The translations under genes and the position numbers were made by a program. Positions 8,234 to 17,450 of a stretch of 45,141 bases of DNA are shown piece after piece; position 1 is the stretch's first letter; each line of letters begins with the position of its first letter. This stretch comes from Lachnospiraceae bacterium. GTDB taxonomy: Bacteria > Bacillota > Clostridia > Lachnospirales > Lachnospiraceae. Under the pieces are notes generated by a model. It had not been told where the DNA came from. It ran no database searches and saw nothing but the letters and a program-made list of their open reading frames with translations. Location: positions 1 to 45,141 of the forward strand of contig JAILMH010000050.1 of assembly GCA_024692715.1 (NCBI GenBank), in the 5' to 3' direction.

Positions 8234-8641
8234 TTACGCTATTACAGCGCCGTCTATATTCGAAAATACGTTATTCTTTGTTTCAGTTGAATCCATGGCT
8301 GTGACTACGGTCTGACTCGATGTATTTACGATAAATGCCAATTCATCTACCATAACCAGTGAATTGTCAATTCCTTTTGCCTCTGCTTTACTAACGCCTT
8401 CACTCAGGCGCTCAAGCTGCTTTTGGTCTAATTCAATATTTCTTGAAGATAGCCGCTCTGCAGCATGCTTCGAGAAATTAAGTCCCGAAGCCTCATTAAG
8501 GCTCGTCCGTTTGTCTGCAAGGATCTCTGCAAAGGTCCTGTCTTCCTTGACAGACGCTGCCGAACCACTACCGGCACCGGATTTTAAGTACCGGTCCGCT
8601 ATTTCATTAATGGAAGGGTAGTTCCCATTTGCAATCTTCAT
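8234..8641 (-). CDS. Flagellar operon protein, TIGR02530-like
   Basis: 135 residues. The C-terminal half (FSKHAAERLSSRNIELDQKQ, then SKAEAKGIDNSLVMVDELAF and IVNTSSQTVVTAMD) matches the small conserved family found between flgD and flgE in Firmicutes (TIGR02530). The N-terminal half is less conserved and contains a Gly/Ser-rich stretch. Its function is not established; the fixed place between the hook cap and hook genes suggests a part in hook assembly or export. The SD GGAGG lies about ten bases before the ATG. Confidence 0.85.
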   Translation of the reverse strand: MKIANGNYPSINEIADRYLKSGAGSGSAASVKEDRTFAEILADKRTSLNEASGLNFSKHAAERLSSRNIELDQKQLERLSEGVSKAEAKGIDNSLVMVDELAFIVNTSSQTVVTAMDSTETKNNVFSNIDGAVIA

Positions 8642-8666
8642 TAACCTTCAACCTCCGTGTAAGGTA

Positions 8667-9332
8667 TTATGACTCTAAACCATCCATCTCAATGTCATAG
8701 TTCTTGAGATAGGCAATATATTCATTCACAGATGTCACATAAGTACTGCTGATGAAGCTCTTTTCATACGAAGTCATTCCGTTGTAAAGGCTGACTATCT
8801 TTTCAAGTATTGCCTGAACATCCTCTGCATTAGACATAGTAATATCAGTTGTCGCAGTAGGAAGCTCCGCATAAAGGCTCTTAAACTCATCATAAAGTTC
8901 TCCTGCATTGACATATTCCTGACTATACGTCTTTGTAACATCATCAAGATCGTAAAGAGTTCCATCTATGGAAAGCTGTACTTTTGAACCACTCGTGGTC
9001 ACATAATCCACAACGCCTGTGATCTCATTAGATGTTGTAGAATTTTCCTCTGTCGTAGTCACTGTAACTGTGCTTCCAACAAGGCTTGATGCTCTCTGCA
9101 TCTCAGCTGTAAGTGCCATATTCTGCATCTGCTCAAGTGTTGAGAATGTAGCAAGCTGAGAAACATATTCTGTATTATCCATAGGCTCCAGTGGATCCTG
9201 ATATTTCATCTGTGCAACCAGCAGCTGAAGGAACGCGTCCTTGTCAAGGGCGGTACTATCTTCCACTGTGGTTTCCTGACTGGATGTTTCATTAACTGTA
9301 ACGCCGTCTTTAATAATTGCTGAAACACTCAT
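8667..9332 (-). CDS. flgD: Flagellar hook-assembly scaffold protein FlgD
   Basis: 221 residues. The conserved FlgD N-terminal core is clear: DKDAFLQLLVAQMKYQDPLE, then PMDNTEYVSQLATFSTLEQM. A short beta region (LVGSTVTVTT to VQLSIDGTLYDL) corresponds to the Ig/tudor-like part. After that the C-terminus is an atypical helical tail (YDEFKSLYAELPTAT ... LKNYDIEMDG), longer than a minimal FlgD. FlgD forms the temporary cap on which FlgE assembles. Confidence 0.95.
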   Translation of the reverse strand: MSVSAIIKDGVTVNETSSQETTVEDSTALDKDAFLQLLVAQMKYQDPLEPMDNTEYVSQLATFSTLEQMQNMALTAEMQRASSLVGSTVTVTTTEENSTTSNEITGVVDYVTTSGSKVQLSIDGTLYDLDDVTKTYSQEYVNAGELYDEFKSLYAELPTATTDITMSNAEDVQAILEKIVSLYNGMTSYEKSFISSTYVTSVNEYIAYLKNYDIEMDGLES

Positions 9333-9348
9333 AATCTATTCCCTCATC

Positions 9349-10989
9349 TTATGCTGTAAAATCTACACTGTTTCCGCTGTCGATCATCATTTTTCTTGCC
9401 AATACCGATGCATCGTCTTCAGCTTCTGCTTCTTCCGCTGCCCCGGCTGTGCCTGCCGAATTAAGATTGATCCGCCTGAGTCTTGCACTTCTCTCGCTTC
9501 CTTCAGAATTTCCGCCAAGGCTCTGTCCCCCTGACTGTCCATTCATGAGGTTCTGCTCAAATGCATGGCTTGAAACCGTAACTTCGACTTCATTTACCTT
9601 GATTCCCTTAGTCTCAAGTGTCTCTCTAAGCTGTGTGATCTGAGCCTCGATTGCTTCCTTAACGGTTGCATTCTGAGCTTCAAACTGAGCTGAAACAACT
9701 CCCGCCTTCGATTCGATATGGAGTGCTACCTTTCCGAGACTTGCCGGATTGAGCTGAAGCTCCATGGAGGTTGTTTCCTGATCAACACTTATCTTTATCT
9801 GATTTTGTATCTGATCAAGGATATCTGCGACTCGCTGTGCTGTAGTCATTGTCTGCGCCGACTGTGCCTCTTCAACACCTGCCGCATCAATTACAGCATC
9901 TGTAAGATTCTGCTGGAATGTCGGGATCGTATTATTTGATGAACTTTCCTTATGAGTTTCCGGAGCTGTCTTTATCTCTCCTCTGTCATCAAATACATGT
10001 CTGCCGGCATTGCTGCCCTCCGACTCTTCATCAGCAGTGTCTTCCGCCGTGATCTTGCTGTTGGTTGCCGTCAGTATCGTCTTATCCGCTTCTGACGTAT
10101 TACCTGTTTCAGCAGTTTCAGATTCCTCAGCTACTGTTTCCGGCTGTCCGTCCGTTTTAACAGTACTATTTGAGGCTGTGACGGTTTCCGATGTGGTCCC
10201 TGCCGTCTCTTTATTTTCATCTGTAACTACTGTATCCTGCTCAACAGCTTTTTCCTCAACTGTTGTATCTGTTACTGTGACCTGGATCTCTTCTGTTTCT
10301 ACCTGTGCCGATGTATCTGCTGTCTGAATTTCTTCTCCTGCGGCATTTGCTGCAGTATTTTCTGTTAGATTAACGATCTCACCGGTATCTACGAGTTCTT
10401 TGAATTCTTCCGGAGTAACATCAATTTCCTGCATCAGATCTCCGACTGCTTCCCTCTGTGTTGAAAGAATATTCATCACACTAGTCGTGAGTTCTTCACT
10501 TGTCAAAATATCTGCCGCATCAGTTCCTGTTATCTCTGAAACGATAGCTGTGATCGACTCCGGCTTCAGCAGATCGATCATTGCGATCCCAAGTGTCTCC
10601 ATAGCTTCTTCCAACTGTTCATCAGTGATTCCAAGCTCATCCTTGATCTCCTGAGCTATTTTCTCGACCGCCTCAGTCACCGGATCCTTCATTGTCGAGC
10701 CTTCACTAAGGCCGGCTTTTTCCATGGCATCCTGGATTTTTGTAGACTGAGCGTTTTCACGCTGGCCCATATTAGAATCTCTGGTTGTTTCTACACTTGT
10801 TTTCACCTGTGTCTTTGAAGCTGTCCCGCCTTTGCTCTCACCAACGTTAGCCTGAAGTTTCTCTCCTGCTTTGTCCAATGCAGAGCTGAAGGAATCTCCT
10901 GTTCTTGATGCTGAGACCTTGGCGTTATTAGCGAAGCCTGATGTTAGCGCCTCCAGGGCAGAAGCACTCTTTAACTTCTCGATTGCCAA
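9349..10989 (-). CDS. fliK: Flagellar hook-length control protein FliK (TTG start)
   Basis: The C-terminal Flg_hook domain is clear (TTSMELQLNPASLGKVALHI, AIEAQITQLRETLETKGIKV, NEVEVTVSS) at residues ~390-480 of 546. The rest is a long acidic Glu/Thr/Ser-rich region, the flexible ruler typical of FliK. The start is set at TTG 10989: a perfect AGGAGG ends six bases upstream, whereas the in-frame ATG at 11007 overlaps that ribosome site and has none of its own. FliK measures hook length and switches export specificity. It begins a new transcription unit after a terminator, with a sigma-D-like promoter upstream. Confidence 0.9.
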   Translation of the reverse strand: MAIEKLKSASALEALTSGFANNAKVSASRTGDSFSSALDKAGEKLQANVGESKGGTASKTQVKTSVETTRDSNMGQRENAQSTKIQDAMEKAGLSEGSTMKDPVTEAVEKIAQEIKDELGITDEQLEEAMETLGIAMIDLLKPESITAIVSEITGTDAADILTSEELTTSVMNILSTQREAVGDLMQEIDVTPEEFKELVDTGEIVNLTENTAANAAGEEIQTADTSAQVETEEIQVTVTDTTVEEKAVEQDTVVTDENKETAGTTSETVTASNSTVKTDGQPETVAEESETAETGNTSEADKTILTATNSKITAEDTADEESEGSNAGRHVFDDRGEIKTAPETHKESSSNNTIPTFQQNLTDAVIDAAGVEEAQSAQTMTTAQRVADILDQIQNQIKISVDQETTSMELQLNPASLGKVALHIESKAGVVSAQFEAQNATVKEAIEAQITQLRETLETKGIKVNEVEVTVSSHAFEQNLMNGQSGGQSLGGNSEGSERSARLRRINLNSAGTAGAAEEAEAEDDASVLARKMMIDSGNSVDFTA

Positions 10990-11037
10990 ATTCTGCCTCC
11001 TTTCCATGTCTTAGATATTCATATAGCTTCAAGTTCA

Positions 11038-11064
11038 TTATCGACATAAACAAGACCTAACTTA
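11038..11064 (-). promoter_or_regulatory. Candidate sigma-D (sigma-28) type promoter for fliK
   Basis: On the minus strand TAAG (11064-11061), a 15-base spacer and GTCGATAA (11045-11038) closely match the flagellar sigma-D consensus TAAA-N15-GCCGATAA. It lies about 50 bases before the fliK TTG and downstream of the motE terminator. The match is one mismatch in each box. A good sigma-A alternative was not seen in this gap. Confidence 0.45.
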
Positions 11065-11122
11065 ACAATATGAATAGTACTAAAAAGTATACAATCTTTC
11101 AGATTTGTTCTTCCGTGAATAC

Positions 11123-11173
11123 AAAAAGCCGATATTTTCAAGAGTTTTTATCATCTATAAAAATATCGGCTTT
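11123..11173 (-). terminator. Intrinsic terminator after motE
   Basis: A perfect 14-base stem (AAAGCCGATATTTT at 11125-11138 with its complement at 11160-11173) followed on the minus strand by a short U-run ending in TTTTTG. It sits 19 bases after the motE stop codon and divides the flagellar cluster into an early and a late part. The plus-strand flank is weakly U-rich. Confidence 0.8.
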
Positions 11174-11191
11174 ATTGATCTTTATTAAATT

Positions 11192-12082
11192 TTATTCAGT
11201 GGTATTATCAGATACCGTATCACCAAGACTGTAGGTCGTAGAGCTTGATGAAGAAGAACTGCTGGGTTCCATGAGCTTTGTAAGGCTTGCTGCGATCTCC
11301 GGGTCCATCGCTCCAAGGATATTTCCTCTCGCATCAGAACTCATCGCATTCAATATCTTCGCCACAGTAGACAGGTTGCTGCCCATGGTGTCAAAGATCT
11401 CTGCCGCATCCTTAGCCTTCATTGCAGAATATGTCTTTGCATAATCTTCGATCTCAGAATCAGTCTGCTCCTTCTGAACCACCTGCTTATACAGTATCTG
11501 CGCATTTGTAGGATCTATCTGTTCATAATATTTCTGATACTCGGAAATATCAGGCGCCTTGTCCCCAAATACAACTTCATTATAAAACTCGTCCTTAATT
11601 TTTTCGAATTCCACCTGATTTGTTTCAAATGTCTTTAATCTGGAAACCTCAGCCTGAAGATCCGCAATGGTCTGATCCGTATCGTTCGATGCCTGCTGTG
11701 CTGCCGTAAGCTCATTTTCAAGCTCTTTTATCCTTGCTATGGCATCGTCGAGATTATCATATCCCGCATACAATACTCCATCATCACTTACTGAATTTCC
11801 ACTTGCTGTAAGTGAATACCCCGGAAGTATCCTGTTTACCACAGGAACATTTTTAAGCACCGGAGTCAATACACTCGTACCAAAACCGCCAATATCCAGC
11901 TTAACCAGCAATGCAAGGATGGCAAGCCAGACTATTACTATGAAAATAGTGACAAGAACTACTGAAAGCGCACCGCCTTCATCCTCCTCATCTTCAGCGC
12001 CGCCATCAGCGGCACCTTTTTTCTCCGGTTTCGGCTTTTTCTCCTTCTTAGGTTTCTTCTCGTCCTTTTCCTCGTCTGCCAT
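11192..12082 (-). CDS. MotE/YlxF-like flagellar protein
   Basis: 296 residues: a highly charged Lys/Glu N-terminus (residues 1-37), one membrane helix (LSVVLVTIFIVIVWLAILAL), a coiled coil (LDDAIARIKELENELTAAQQ onward) and a C-terminal MgtE-N/MotE-like helical domain (YSAMKAKDAAEIFDTMGSNL, KILNAMSSDARGNILGAMDP, AASLTKLMEP). This family follows fliJ in many Firmicutes and Alphaproteobacteria and is tied to MotC or export function. The C-terminal Ser run is low complexity. The ATG follows AAGGGGAGTATAGGCG. A transporter is ruled out because there is only one membrane segment. Confidence 0.8.
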   Translation of the reverse strand: MADEEKDEKKPKKEKKPKPEKKGAADGGAEDEEDEGGALSVVLVTIFIVIVWLAILALLVKLDIGGFGTSVLTPVLKNVPVVNRILPGYSLTASGNSVSDDGVLYAGYDNLDDAIARIKELENELTAAQQASNDTDQTIADLQAEVSRLKTFETNQVEFEKIKDEFYNEVVFGDKAPDISEYQKYYEQIDPTNAQILYKQVVQKEQTDSEIEDYAKTYSAMKAKDAAEIFDTMGSNLSTVAKILNAMSSDARGNILGAMDPEIAASLTKLMEPSSSSSSSSTTYSLGDTVSDNTTE

Positions 12083-12096
12083 CGCCTATACTCCCC

Positions 12097-12549
12097 TTAA
12101 CCTTTTTTCGACTTGTTTCCGTATGTATAACTCGTAAGTTCATCGATAGTCTTACTCTCAGCCGCAGATTCATCCTTCTTGAACTGCTCAAACGCTCTCT
12201 CCCTGAGCTTTTCCTGAGCCTTTCGCTCCTGCATGACCTTGGTAAGCTCACGCCTTCTCATTTCAAGCTTTCTTTTTTCCTGCTCAACGACCTCTCTCTG
12301 ACACTTTATCTTATATTCCATTACCTCGATATTCGCGTCACTGGCTCTGATCTCTCTTAAATCGAGCAGATCCATTCTCGTTTTTCGCTGCTCCTCTTCG
12401 TAGGCTGCCTTAATATCACGGAGCTCCTGCTCCTTTTCTTCGGCTTTGGTAAGCTCACGGCGCTGATTCGCATAGTTCATCTTTGACTGTTCCTCAAGCT
12501 TCTGCTTGAGTTCAAGTATATTCTGCATGCGATATCGAAATCTTGCCAT
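12097..12549 (-). CDS. fliJ: Flagellar export protein FliJ
   Basis: 150 residues, almost all alpha-helical coiled coil with many Glu, Lys and Arg, beginning with the FliJ signature (ARFRYRMQNILELKQKLEEQ). FliJ is the stalk of the FliI ATPase ring and an export chaperone escort. It starts four bases after fliI. Position between fliI and motE supports the call for a family with little sequence conservation. Confidence 0.92.
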   Translation of the reverse strand: MARFRYRMQNILELKQKLEEQSKMNYANQRRELTKAEEKEQELRDIKAAYEEEQRKTRMDLLDLREIRASDANIEVMEYKIKCQREVVEQEKRKLEMRRRELTKVMQERKAQEKLRERAFEQFKKDESAAESKTIDELTSYTYGNKSKKG

Positions 12550-12552
12550 GGT

Positions 12553-13878
12553 TTATTCCTCACCTTCAAAGAGCTTTTCAAGAAGTTCGATAACTTCATT
12601 AAATGAATACTTTGAATCAATATCCTGGCACAGGAACTCATTCACCGCATCTATCTTCTCAATCGCATAATCTATCGATTTGCTGGAACCTCTCTGGTAA
12701 GCGCCTATATTTATAAGATCCTCTGATTCCTGATAAGTAGCAAGAATGGTCTTAAGCTTTGATGCTAACTGTTTATGCTCCTTACCCGCTATCTGTGACA
12801 TACATCTCGAAATACTCTGGAGCACGTCGATCGCCGGATAGTGATTCTGATGTCCGAGCTTTCTCGAGAGCATTATATGTCCATCAAGGATCGATCTCGC
12901 CGTATCTGTTATCGGTTCATTGAAATCATCACCATCAACAAGTACAGTGTAAAGCCCTGTTATAGAGCCCTTAGCACCATTTCCGGCCCTTTCAAGAAGC
13001 TTCGGCATCTCCGCATAAACCGAAGGAGGATATCCCCTCGTTACCGGAGGTTCACCTGAGGCAAGTCCTATTTCTCTCTGTGCCATGGAAAATCTTGTAA
13101 GTGAATCCATCATCAGCAGAACATCTCTGCCCTGATCTCTAAAGTATTCAGCAACTGCTGTCGCTGTTTTAGCCGCTTTATTACGCACAAGAGCCGGTTT
13201 ATCTGAAGTTGCCACCACGACCACCGATCTTTTCATACCCTCGGCTCCGAGATCTCTTTCCACGAATTCTCTTACTTCTCGTCCTCGCTCACCTATAAGA
13301 GCAATGACATTGACATCTGCTTTTGTGTTCCTTGCGAACATTCCCATCAAAGTGCTCTTTCCAACTCCGGAGCCTGCAAATATCCCGATACGCTGGCCCT
13401 TGCCAACTGTCATCAGACCATCCACAGCTTTTACACCAAGTGGAAGCACATCTTTGATGATGACTCTATCCATCGGATCCGGAGGAGCTGCCTCAACAGG
13501 ATATTCCTCTCCGCCTACTATCTGCTCTCCGTCTGTTATCCGCCCAAGTCCATCAAGCGTATGTCCCAATATCTCATCACTGACCGGAACAGTCAGTGGA
13601 TGATTCAGATTTTCAACTGTACACCCTGCTCCGATACCTTCGATATCTTCATAGGGCATAAGCAGTGTTTTCGAATCCTTGAACCCCACCACTTCTGCAA
13701 GGATCGGAGGTTTCAGTGAATCCTCCGGCATTATCTGACACATATCTGCGAGCTTTGCGTCAGGTCCAAGTGACTCTATTGTAAGTCCGACTACATTTAC
13801 TACCTTTCCAAGTTTTTTATAGAAGGTCATCTCCTTGACCTTACTATACTTGGACATATCGATCATCATTCCTTCCAT
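12553..13878 (-). CDS. fliI: Flagellum-specific export ATPase FliI
   Basis: 441 residues, F1-beta-like. Walker A is GIFAGSGVGKSTLMGM, Walker B lies in DVLLMMDSLTRFSMAQRE, and the conserved ALIGERGREVREFVE is present. The start at ATG 13878 is preferred over the in-frame ATG at 13893 because AGGGGG sits six bases before it. FliI energises loading of substrates into the export gate, regulated by FliH and coupled to FliJ; both genes flank it. Confidence 0.97.
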   Translation of the reverse strand: MEGMMIDMSKYSKVKEMTFYKKLGKVVNVVGLTIESLGPDAKLADMCQIMPEDSLKPPILAEVVGFKDSKTLLMPYEDIEGIGAGCTVENLNHPLTVPVSDEILGHTLDGLGRITDGEQIVGGEEYPVEAAPPDPMDRVIIKDVLPLGVKAVDGLMTVGKGQRIGIFAGSGVGKSTLMGMFARNTKADVNVIALIGERGREVREFVERDLGAEGMKRSVVVVATSDKPALVRNKAAKTATAVAEYFRDQGRDVLLMMDSLTRFSMAQREIGLASGEPPVTRGYPPSVYAEMPKLLERAGNGAKGSITGLYTVLVDGDDFNEPITDTARSILDGHIMLSRKLGHQNHYPAIDVLQSISRCMSQIAGKEHKQLASKLKTILATYQESEDLINIGAYQRGSSKSIDYAIEKIDAVNEFLCQDIDSKYSFNEVIELLEKLFEGEE

Positions 13879-13898
13879 CCCAATCCCCCTCATATTTT

Positions 13899-14780
13899 TT
13901 AAGGTTTTGACTTAGAATAGGAAAGAAGCCGCAATTCCTTTTTTAACCCTGAAAGCTGCGTTTCAAGAGAACAATCAAAAATTCCGGAACCGGTCTCGAT
14001 ATAACATTCATTCTGCTTCAATGTCATATCCTCGACTATCTCTGCCGACTCAGCATTTGATACTCCCGCAAGAAGTTCCTTTTTCTGCATCGAAACAAAG
14101 CCGTAATCTTCCTTTGATACATGAATTATAAAATTAAGATTACCCTCTACTTTACGTACTGCATCCTGTATAAGGTGAAAGATCACGTCCTTGCTGTCGC
14201 CAAATCTCACATGAAAAACATGCTCATAAATATCGGTCAGCGTATCTATAAATACAGGTTCCAGTTCCTCTATTTTCTTTCTATAATCTTCCTCAAGCTG
14301 TTCAGAAAGCTCTTCATATTCTTTCTTTGCTGCCTGTGCCTGCTCAAGACCTTCCTCGCGGCCCTGCTCAAAGCCCATTTTCTGTCCATCCTCTACAGCC
14401 TGTGTACGCAAGCCTTCAGCTTCAGCATTTGCATCAGCGATTATCTGCTCTGCTTCGCTCCTGGCCTCACTGAGAATTTCTTCCGCTTCTGCCTTTGCCG
14501 CTTCTATCTGCTCTGCCGTTCCGACTACACGGGGTGCTGCTCTATTAAGCTCTTCTCCTGTGTCCCCCTCGTCTTCATAACCCTCGCCATCTGCTTCATC
14601 CACCAGCAGCTCGACTCTTTCGGCATTGAGTCCTTCTGAAAAGCCATCAGGATCAACGGCGTTTTCTTCCATTTCCCTGACTATAGAGTTTAATTTGTCG
14701 GCAACCTGCTGATTGCTGTCAATTAACTTTTTTTCTTCAACATTACAGACAACAAATGCTCTTTTCACCAAATTAGACAA
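13899..14780 (-). CDS. fliH: Flagellar assembly protein FliH (TTG start)
   Basis: 293 residues from TTG 14780. The N-terminus then reads SNLVKRAFVV, which matches the (M)SNLIK start of Firmicute FliH, and GGAGGA lies about ten bases upstream. The in-frame ATG at 14825 lies deep in fliG and has no such match. The centre is an Ala/Glu-rich coiled coil (IEAAKAEAEEILSEARSEAE, residues ~90-170); the C-terminus is the FliH/V-ATPase-E-like domain. FliH holds FliI at the C ring and restrains its ATPase activity. It overlaps fliG by 8 bases. Confidence 0.85.
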   Translation of the reverse strand: MSNLVKRAFVVCNVEEKKLIDSNQQVADKLNSIVREMEENAVDPDGFSEGLNAERVELLVDEADGEGYEDEGDTGEELNRAAPRVVGTAEQIEAAKAEAEEILSEARSEAEQIIADANAEAEGLRTQAVEDGQKMGFEQGREEGLEQAQAAKKEYEELSEQLEEDYRKKIEELEPVFIDTLTDIYEHVFHVRFGDSKDVIFHLIQDAVRKVEGNLNFIIHVSKEDYGFVSMQKKELLAGVSNAESAEIVEDMTLKQNECYIETGSGIFDCSLETQLSGLKKELRLLSYSKSKP

Positions 14781-15795
14781 CGATCTCGTCTCCTCCGCCT
14801 CTGGAAATAACGATTTCTCCTGCATCCTCGAGCTTACGTATTACGCTGACGATCTTCTGCTGAGCTTCCTCAACATCCTTCATACGAACAGGTCCCATAA
14901 AGTCCATATCTTCCTTGATCATTGCAGCAAGACGTTTTGAAAGGTTTCGGAATACAGCAGCCTGAACCTCTTCATTACCACCCTTAAGGGCAAGTGAAAG
15001 ATCATTATTATCAACGTCTCTAAGCACTCTCTGGATAGCCCTGTCATCAAGCAGCAGGATATCCTCGAATACGAACATCTTCTTTCTGATCTCGTCTGCA
15101 AGCTCCGGCTCGTCGACTTCGAGAGTTTCCATGATATGCTTTTCTGTTCCTCTGTCTACGGTATTCAAGATCTCTACGATCGCATCTACACCACCAACGA
15201 TCGTGTAATCCTGATTTACAAGGGAAGCGAGCTTTGTTTCCAATGCCTTCTCTACTTCCTTGACGATATCCGGAGAGGTTCTGTCCATTTTTGCAATTCG
15301 GCGTGCTACGTCGGCCTGTTTGTCAGGCGGCAACGCACCGATGATCTGCGCAGACTGATTAGAAGAAAGATAAGAGAGGATCAATGCGATCGTCTGCGGA
15401 TGCTCATCCTGAATAAAGTTCAAAAGCTGTGAAGCATCTGTCTTTCTTACAAATTCAAAAGGTTTAACCTGGAGTGAAGCTGTAAGACGTGAAATAACAT
15501 CCACAGCTTTGTCTGTACCAAGAGCCTGTTCGAGCAGCTCTTTCGCATATCCAATACCACCTTCGGCAATATACTGTTGTGCAAGGCAGACCTGATAAAA
15601 TTCATTTATCACATCTTCCTTGATTTCTGGTGAGATTGACCTGGTATTGGCAATCTCAAGCGTAAGCTCCTCGATCTCATCCTCCTTCAGATGCTGAAAT
15701 ATCTTTGAAGATTTTTCAGGTCCTAATGAGATCAGGAGCACCGCTGCCTTCTGTAAACCAGAAAGCGAGCTAGCTGGACCCGAGCCTTTAGGCAT
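14773..15795 (-). CDS. fliG: Flagellar motor switch protein FliG
   Basis: 340 residues. Domains are in the expected order: N-terminal MS-ring binding (LQKAAVLLISLGPEKSSKIF), middle (DEHPQTIALILSYLSSNQSA), and C-terminal torque domain (LDDRAIQRVLRDVDNNDLSL, ALKGG, KRLAAMIKEDMDFMGPVRMK) with the charged residues that meet MotA. It begins five bases after the fliF stop and overlaps fliH, so the three genes are tightly coupled. Confidence 0.97.
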   Translation of the reverse strand: MPKGSGPASSLSGLQKAAVLLISLGPEKSSKIFQHLKEDEIEELTLEIANTRSISPEIKEDVINEFYQVCLAQQYIAEGGIGYAKELLEQALGTDKAVDVISRLTASLQVKPFEFVRKTDASQLLNFIQDEHPQTIALILSYLSSNQSAQIIGALPPDKQADVARRIAKMDRTSPDIVKEVEKALETKLASLVNQDYTIVGGVDAIVEILNTVDRGTEKHIMETLEVDEPELADEIRKKMFVFEDILLLDDRAIQRVLRDVDNNDLSLALKGGNEEVQAAVFRNLSKRLAAMIKEDMDFMGPVRMKDVEEAQQKIVSVIRKLEDAGEIVISRGGGDEIVV

Positions 15796-15800
15796 TCAAG

Positions 15801-17405
15801 TTACCCCCATTCCTCAGAGAGCCAGTTACGAAGCAGACTCGCTGCTCCTTCGGGGTTCTCATCCACGAATTTTTCTATCAATACACGAGCTTCGGATTTT
15901 GCCTCCTCGACACCAATATCCTCAAGCTGTGCTGCCTGTGTACTCTGAAGAAGATCATCAACCTGGATCTCTTCCGGCGGCATCTCCTGCTTCTCCGAAC
16001 GCATAGAACGGATAACAACAAATGCAAGTAAAGCCAAAATAAGTACTATCAGACCGATCATAAGGATCGTCTGCCATGTAATGCCAAGCCCATCACTTTC
16101 GACGAATACCGGCTCGTTATAGGCAACGATCTGAATATTTCCCTGAGCAATTCCAGTAGCTTTGGCAACAACAAGACTGACATCTTCGTCGACATCTGTC
16201 TTAACACGTTCAGAATTCTGGGCCTTGAACTCATCAAAGGTAGTTCCGTCCAATAATCCCTGTGCCTTCATGTCATCTTCATTGTAGATAACATATTTGA
16301 TGGCTGTGATACCTATAGATGAATTATCTGCATCTACCTTGCCTCCGGCATTCTTCTGTGTTGTGATGGTCTCATTTGGAAGGTAATCCTTTGATGACTC
16401 ATCTGTTGTCGTGCTGGAATTAGCATTGTCTGCATAAACATAGGTGTTGTCACCGTTGGAATCTGTTCCCGGTGTTCCGCCATTGCTGTTTTCTGCAGTC
16501 TGTGAATATGAATCCTCATGCGAAAGAACACCCTGATCCTGTCCGTCCGCAGGTGTATATGTATGAGTCGTCGTATCTGTATCTGACCAGTCGATTACAA
16601 GATTCGGAACGACTTCAACATTATCATAGATCTTTGCACCGACCAGTGCATTTCTGATCTCCTGCTTTACTATATTGTCATATTTTGTCTTATAGTTAAG
16701 CCTGTTTGAAGCACTTCCGGAAGATGATCCGTCATCTTCGCCGGAAAAAAGCATATTTCCTTCAGAATCCATGATGACCACATTCGATGTGTTCTTGTTT
16801 CCTACTGCTGTCGCAACAAAGCGGGCAATAGTTGAAGCCACATCATCATTCATGTCGTCAGGATTCTTCAAAGTGAGCATGACACTCGCGTAAGAATCTT
16901 CCTTCTCTGCAAGGAGTGTTCCATCGTCTTCAGGGATATTGAGATTAACTGTTGCCTTCTCGATATTATCCTGAGTTTCAAGATCATTTGCGATATTCTC
17001 CTCGAGATATACCTTGTATTTCTTCTCCTTATCTGCCTCAGTGGTAGCAAATCCGCCGCTGAAAACGTTAGAAATATCATAGGTCGAGGAAACGATATCA
17101 TTTGCCCCCAGCTCTATCCTTGCATCTGAAAGCTGCTTTTTATTGACCTTAACCGTAAGGCCATCCTCAGATGTTTTGTAATCTATTGAAGCTTTATCCA
17201 GAATATCCTGGATATTTTGAGTCTGTTTGGTAGTATCTGAAATGACTAAAGTTACATACTGCGGTGCTGAAAGTGCCCAGACAAATACCGTAATAGCCAC
17301 TACGATTGCAGCTGCTATCGAAATAATGATAGTCTTCTGCTTTGCAGTAAACTTTGCCCACCAGTCCTGTAGCTTCTTAAGTAGTCCCTGTAAGCGATCC
17401 TGCAT
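15801..17405 (-). CDS. fliF: Flagellar MS-ring protein FliF
   Basis: 534 residues with two membrane helices near the ends: TIIISIAAAIVVAITVFVWA at about 25-45 and ILMIGLIVLILALLAFVVIR at about 445-465. Between them are the ring-building motifs (YVTLVISDTTKQTQNIQDIL; the VNLNIPEDDG-type segment with SASVMLTL-like continuation) and a Thr/Asp/Asn-rich loop. The cytoplasmic tail (EEAKSEARVLIEKFVDENPE, SLLRNWLSEEWG) is the FliG-binding end. FliF forms the membrane base on which rod, switch and export apparatus assemble. Confidence 0.97.
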   Translation of the reverse strand: MQDRLQGLLKKLQDWWAKFTAKQKTIIISIAAAIVVAITVFVWALSAPQYVTLVISDTTKQTQNIQDILDKASIDYKTSEDGLTVKVNKKQLSDARIELGANDIVSSTYDISNVFSGGFATTEADKEKKYKVYLEENIANDLETQDNIEKATVNLNIPEDDGTLLAEKEDSYASVMLTLKNPDDMNDDVASTIARFVATAVGNKNTSNVVIMDSEGNMLFSGEDDGSSSGSASNRLNYKTKYDNIVKQEIRNALVGAKIYDNVEVVPNLVIDWSDTDTTTHTYTPADGQDQGVLSHEDSYSQTAENSNGGTPGTDSNGDNTYVYADNANSSTTTDESSKDYLPNETITTQKNAGGKVDADNSSIGITAIKYVIYNEDDMKAQGLLDGTTFDEFKAQNSERVKTDVDEDVSLVVAKATGIAQGNIQIVAYNEPVFVESDGLGITWQTILMIGLIVLILALLAFVVIRSMRSEKQEMPPEEIQVDDLLQSTQAAQLEDIGVEEAKSEARVLIEKFVDENPEGAASLLRNWLSEEWG

Positions 17406-17450
17406 TTTATTATCCCCTCTTTAATAAGTCAGTTCACCCCTGAACACTGA

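Noticed and set aside
10010-10327. Hydrophobic Ser/Val-rich plus-strand ORF opposite fliK
   Set aside because: Its composition simply mirrors the acidic Glu/Thr-rich fliK codons; not a real gene.
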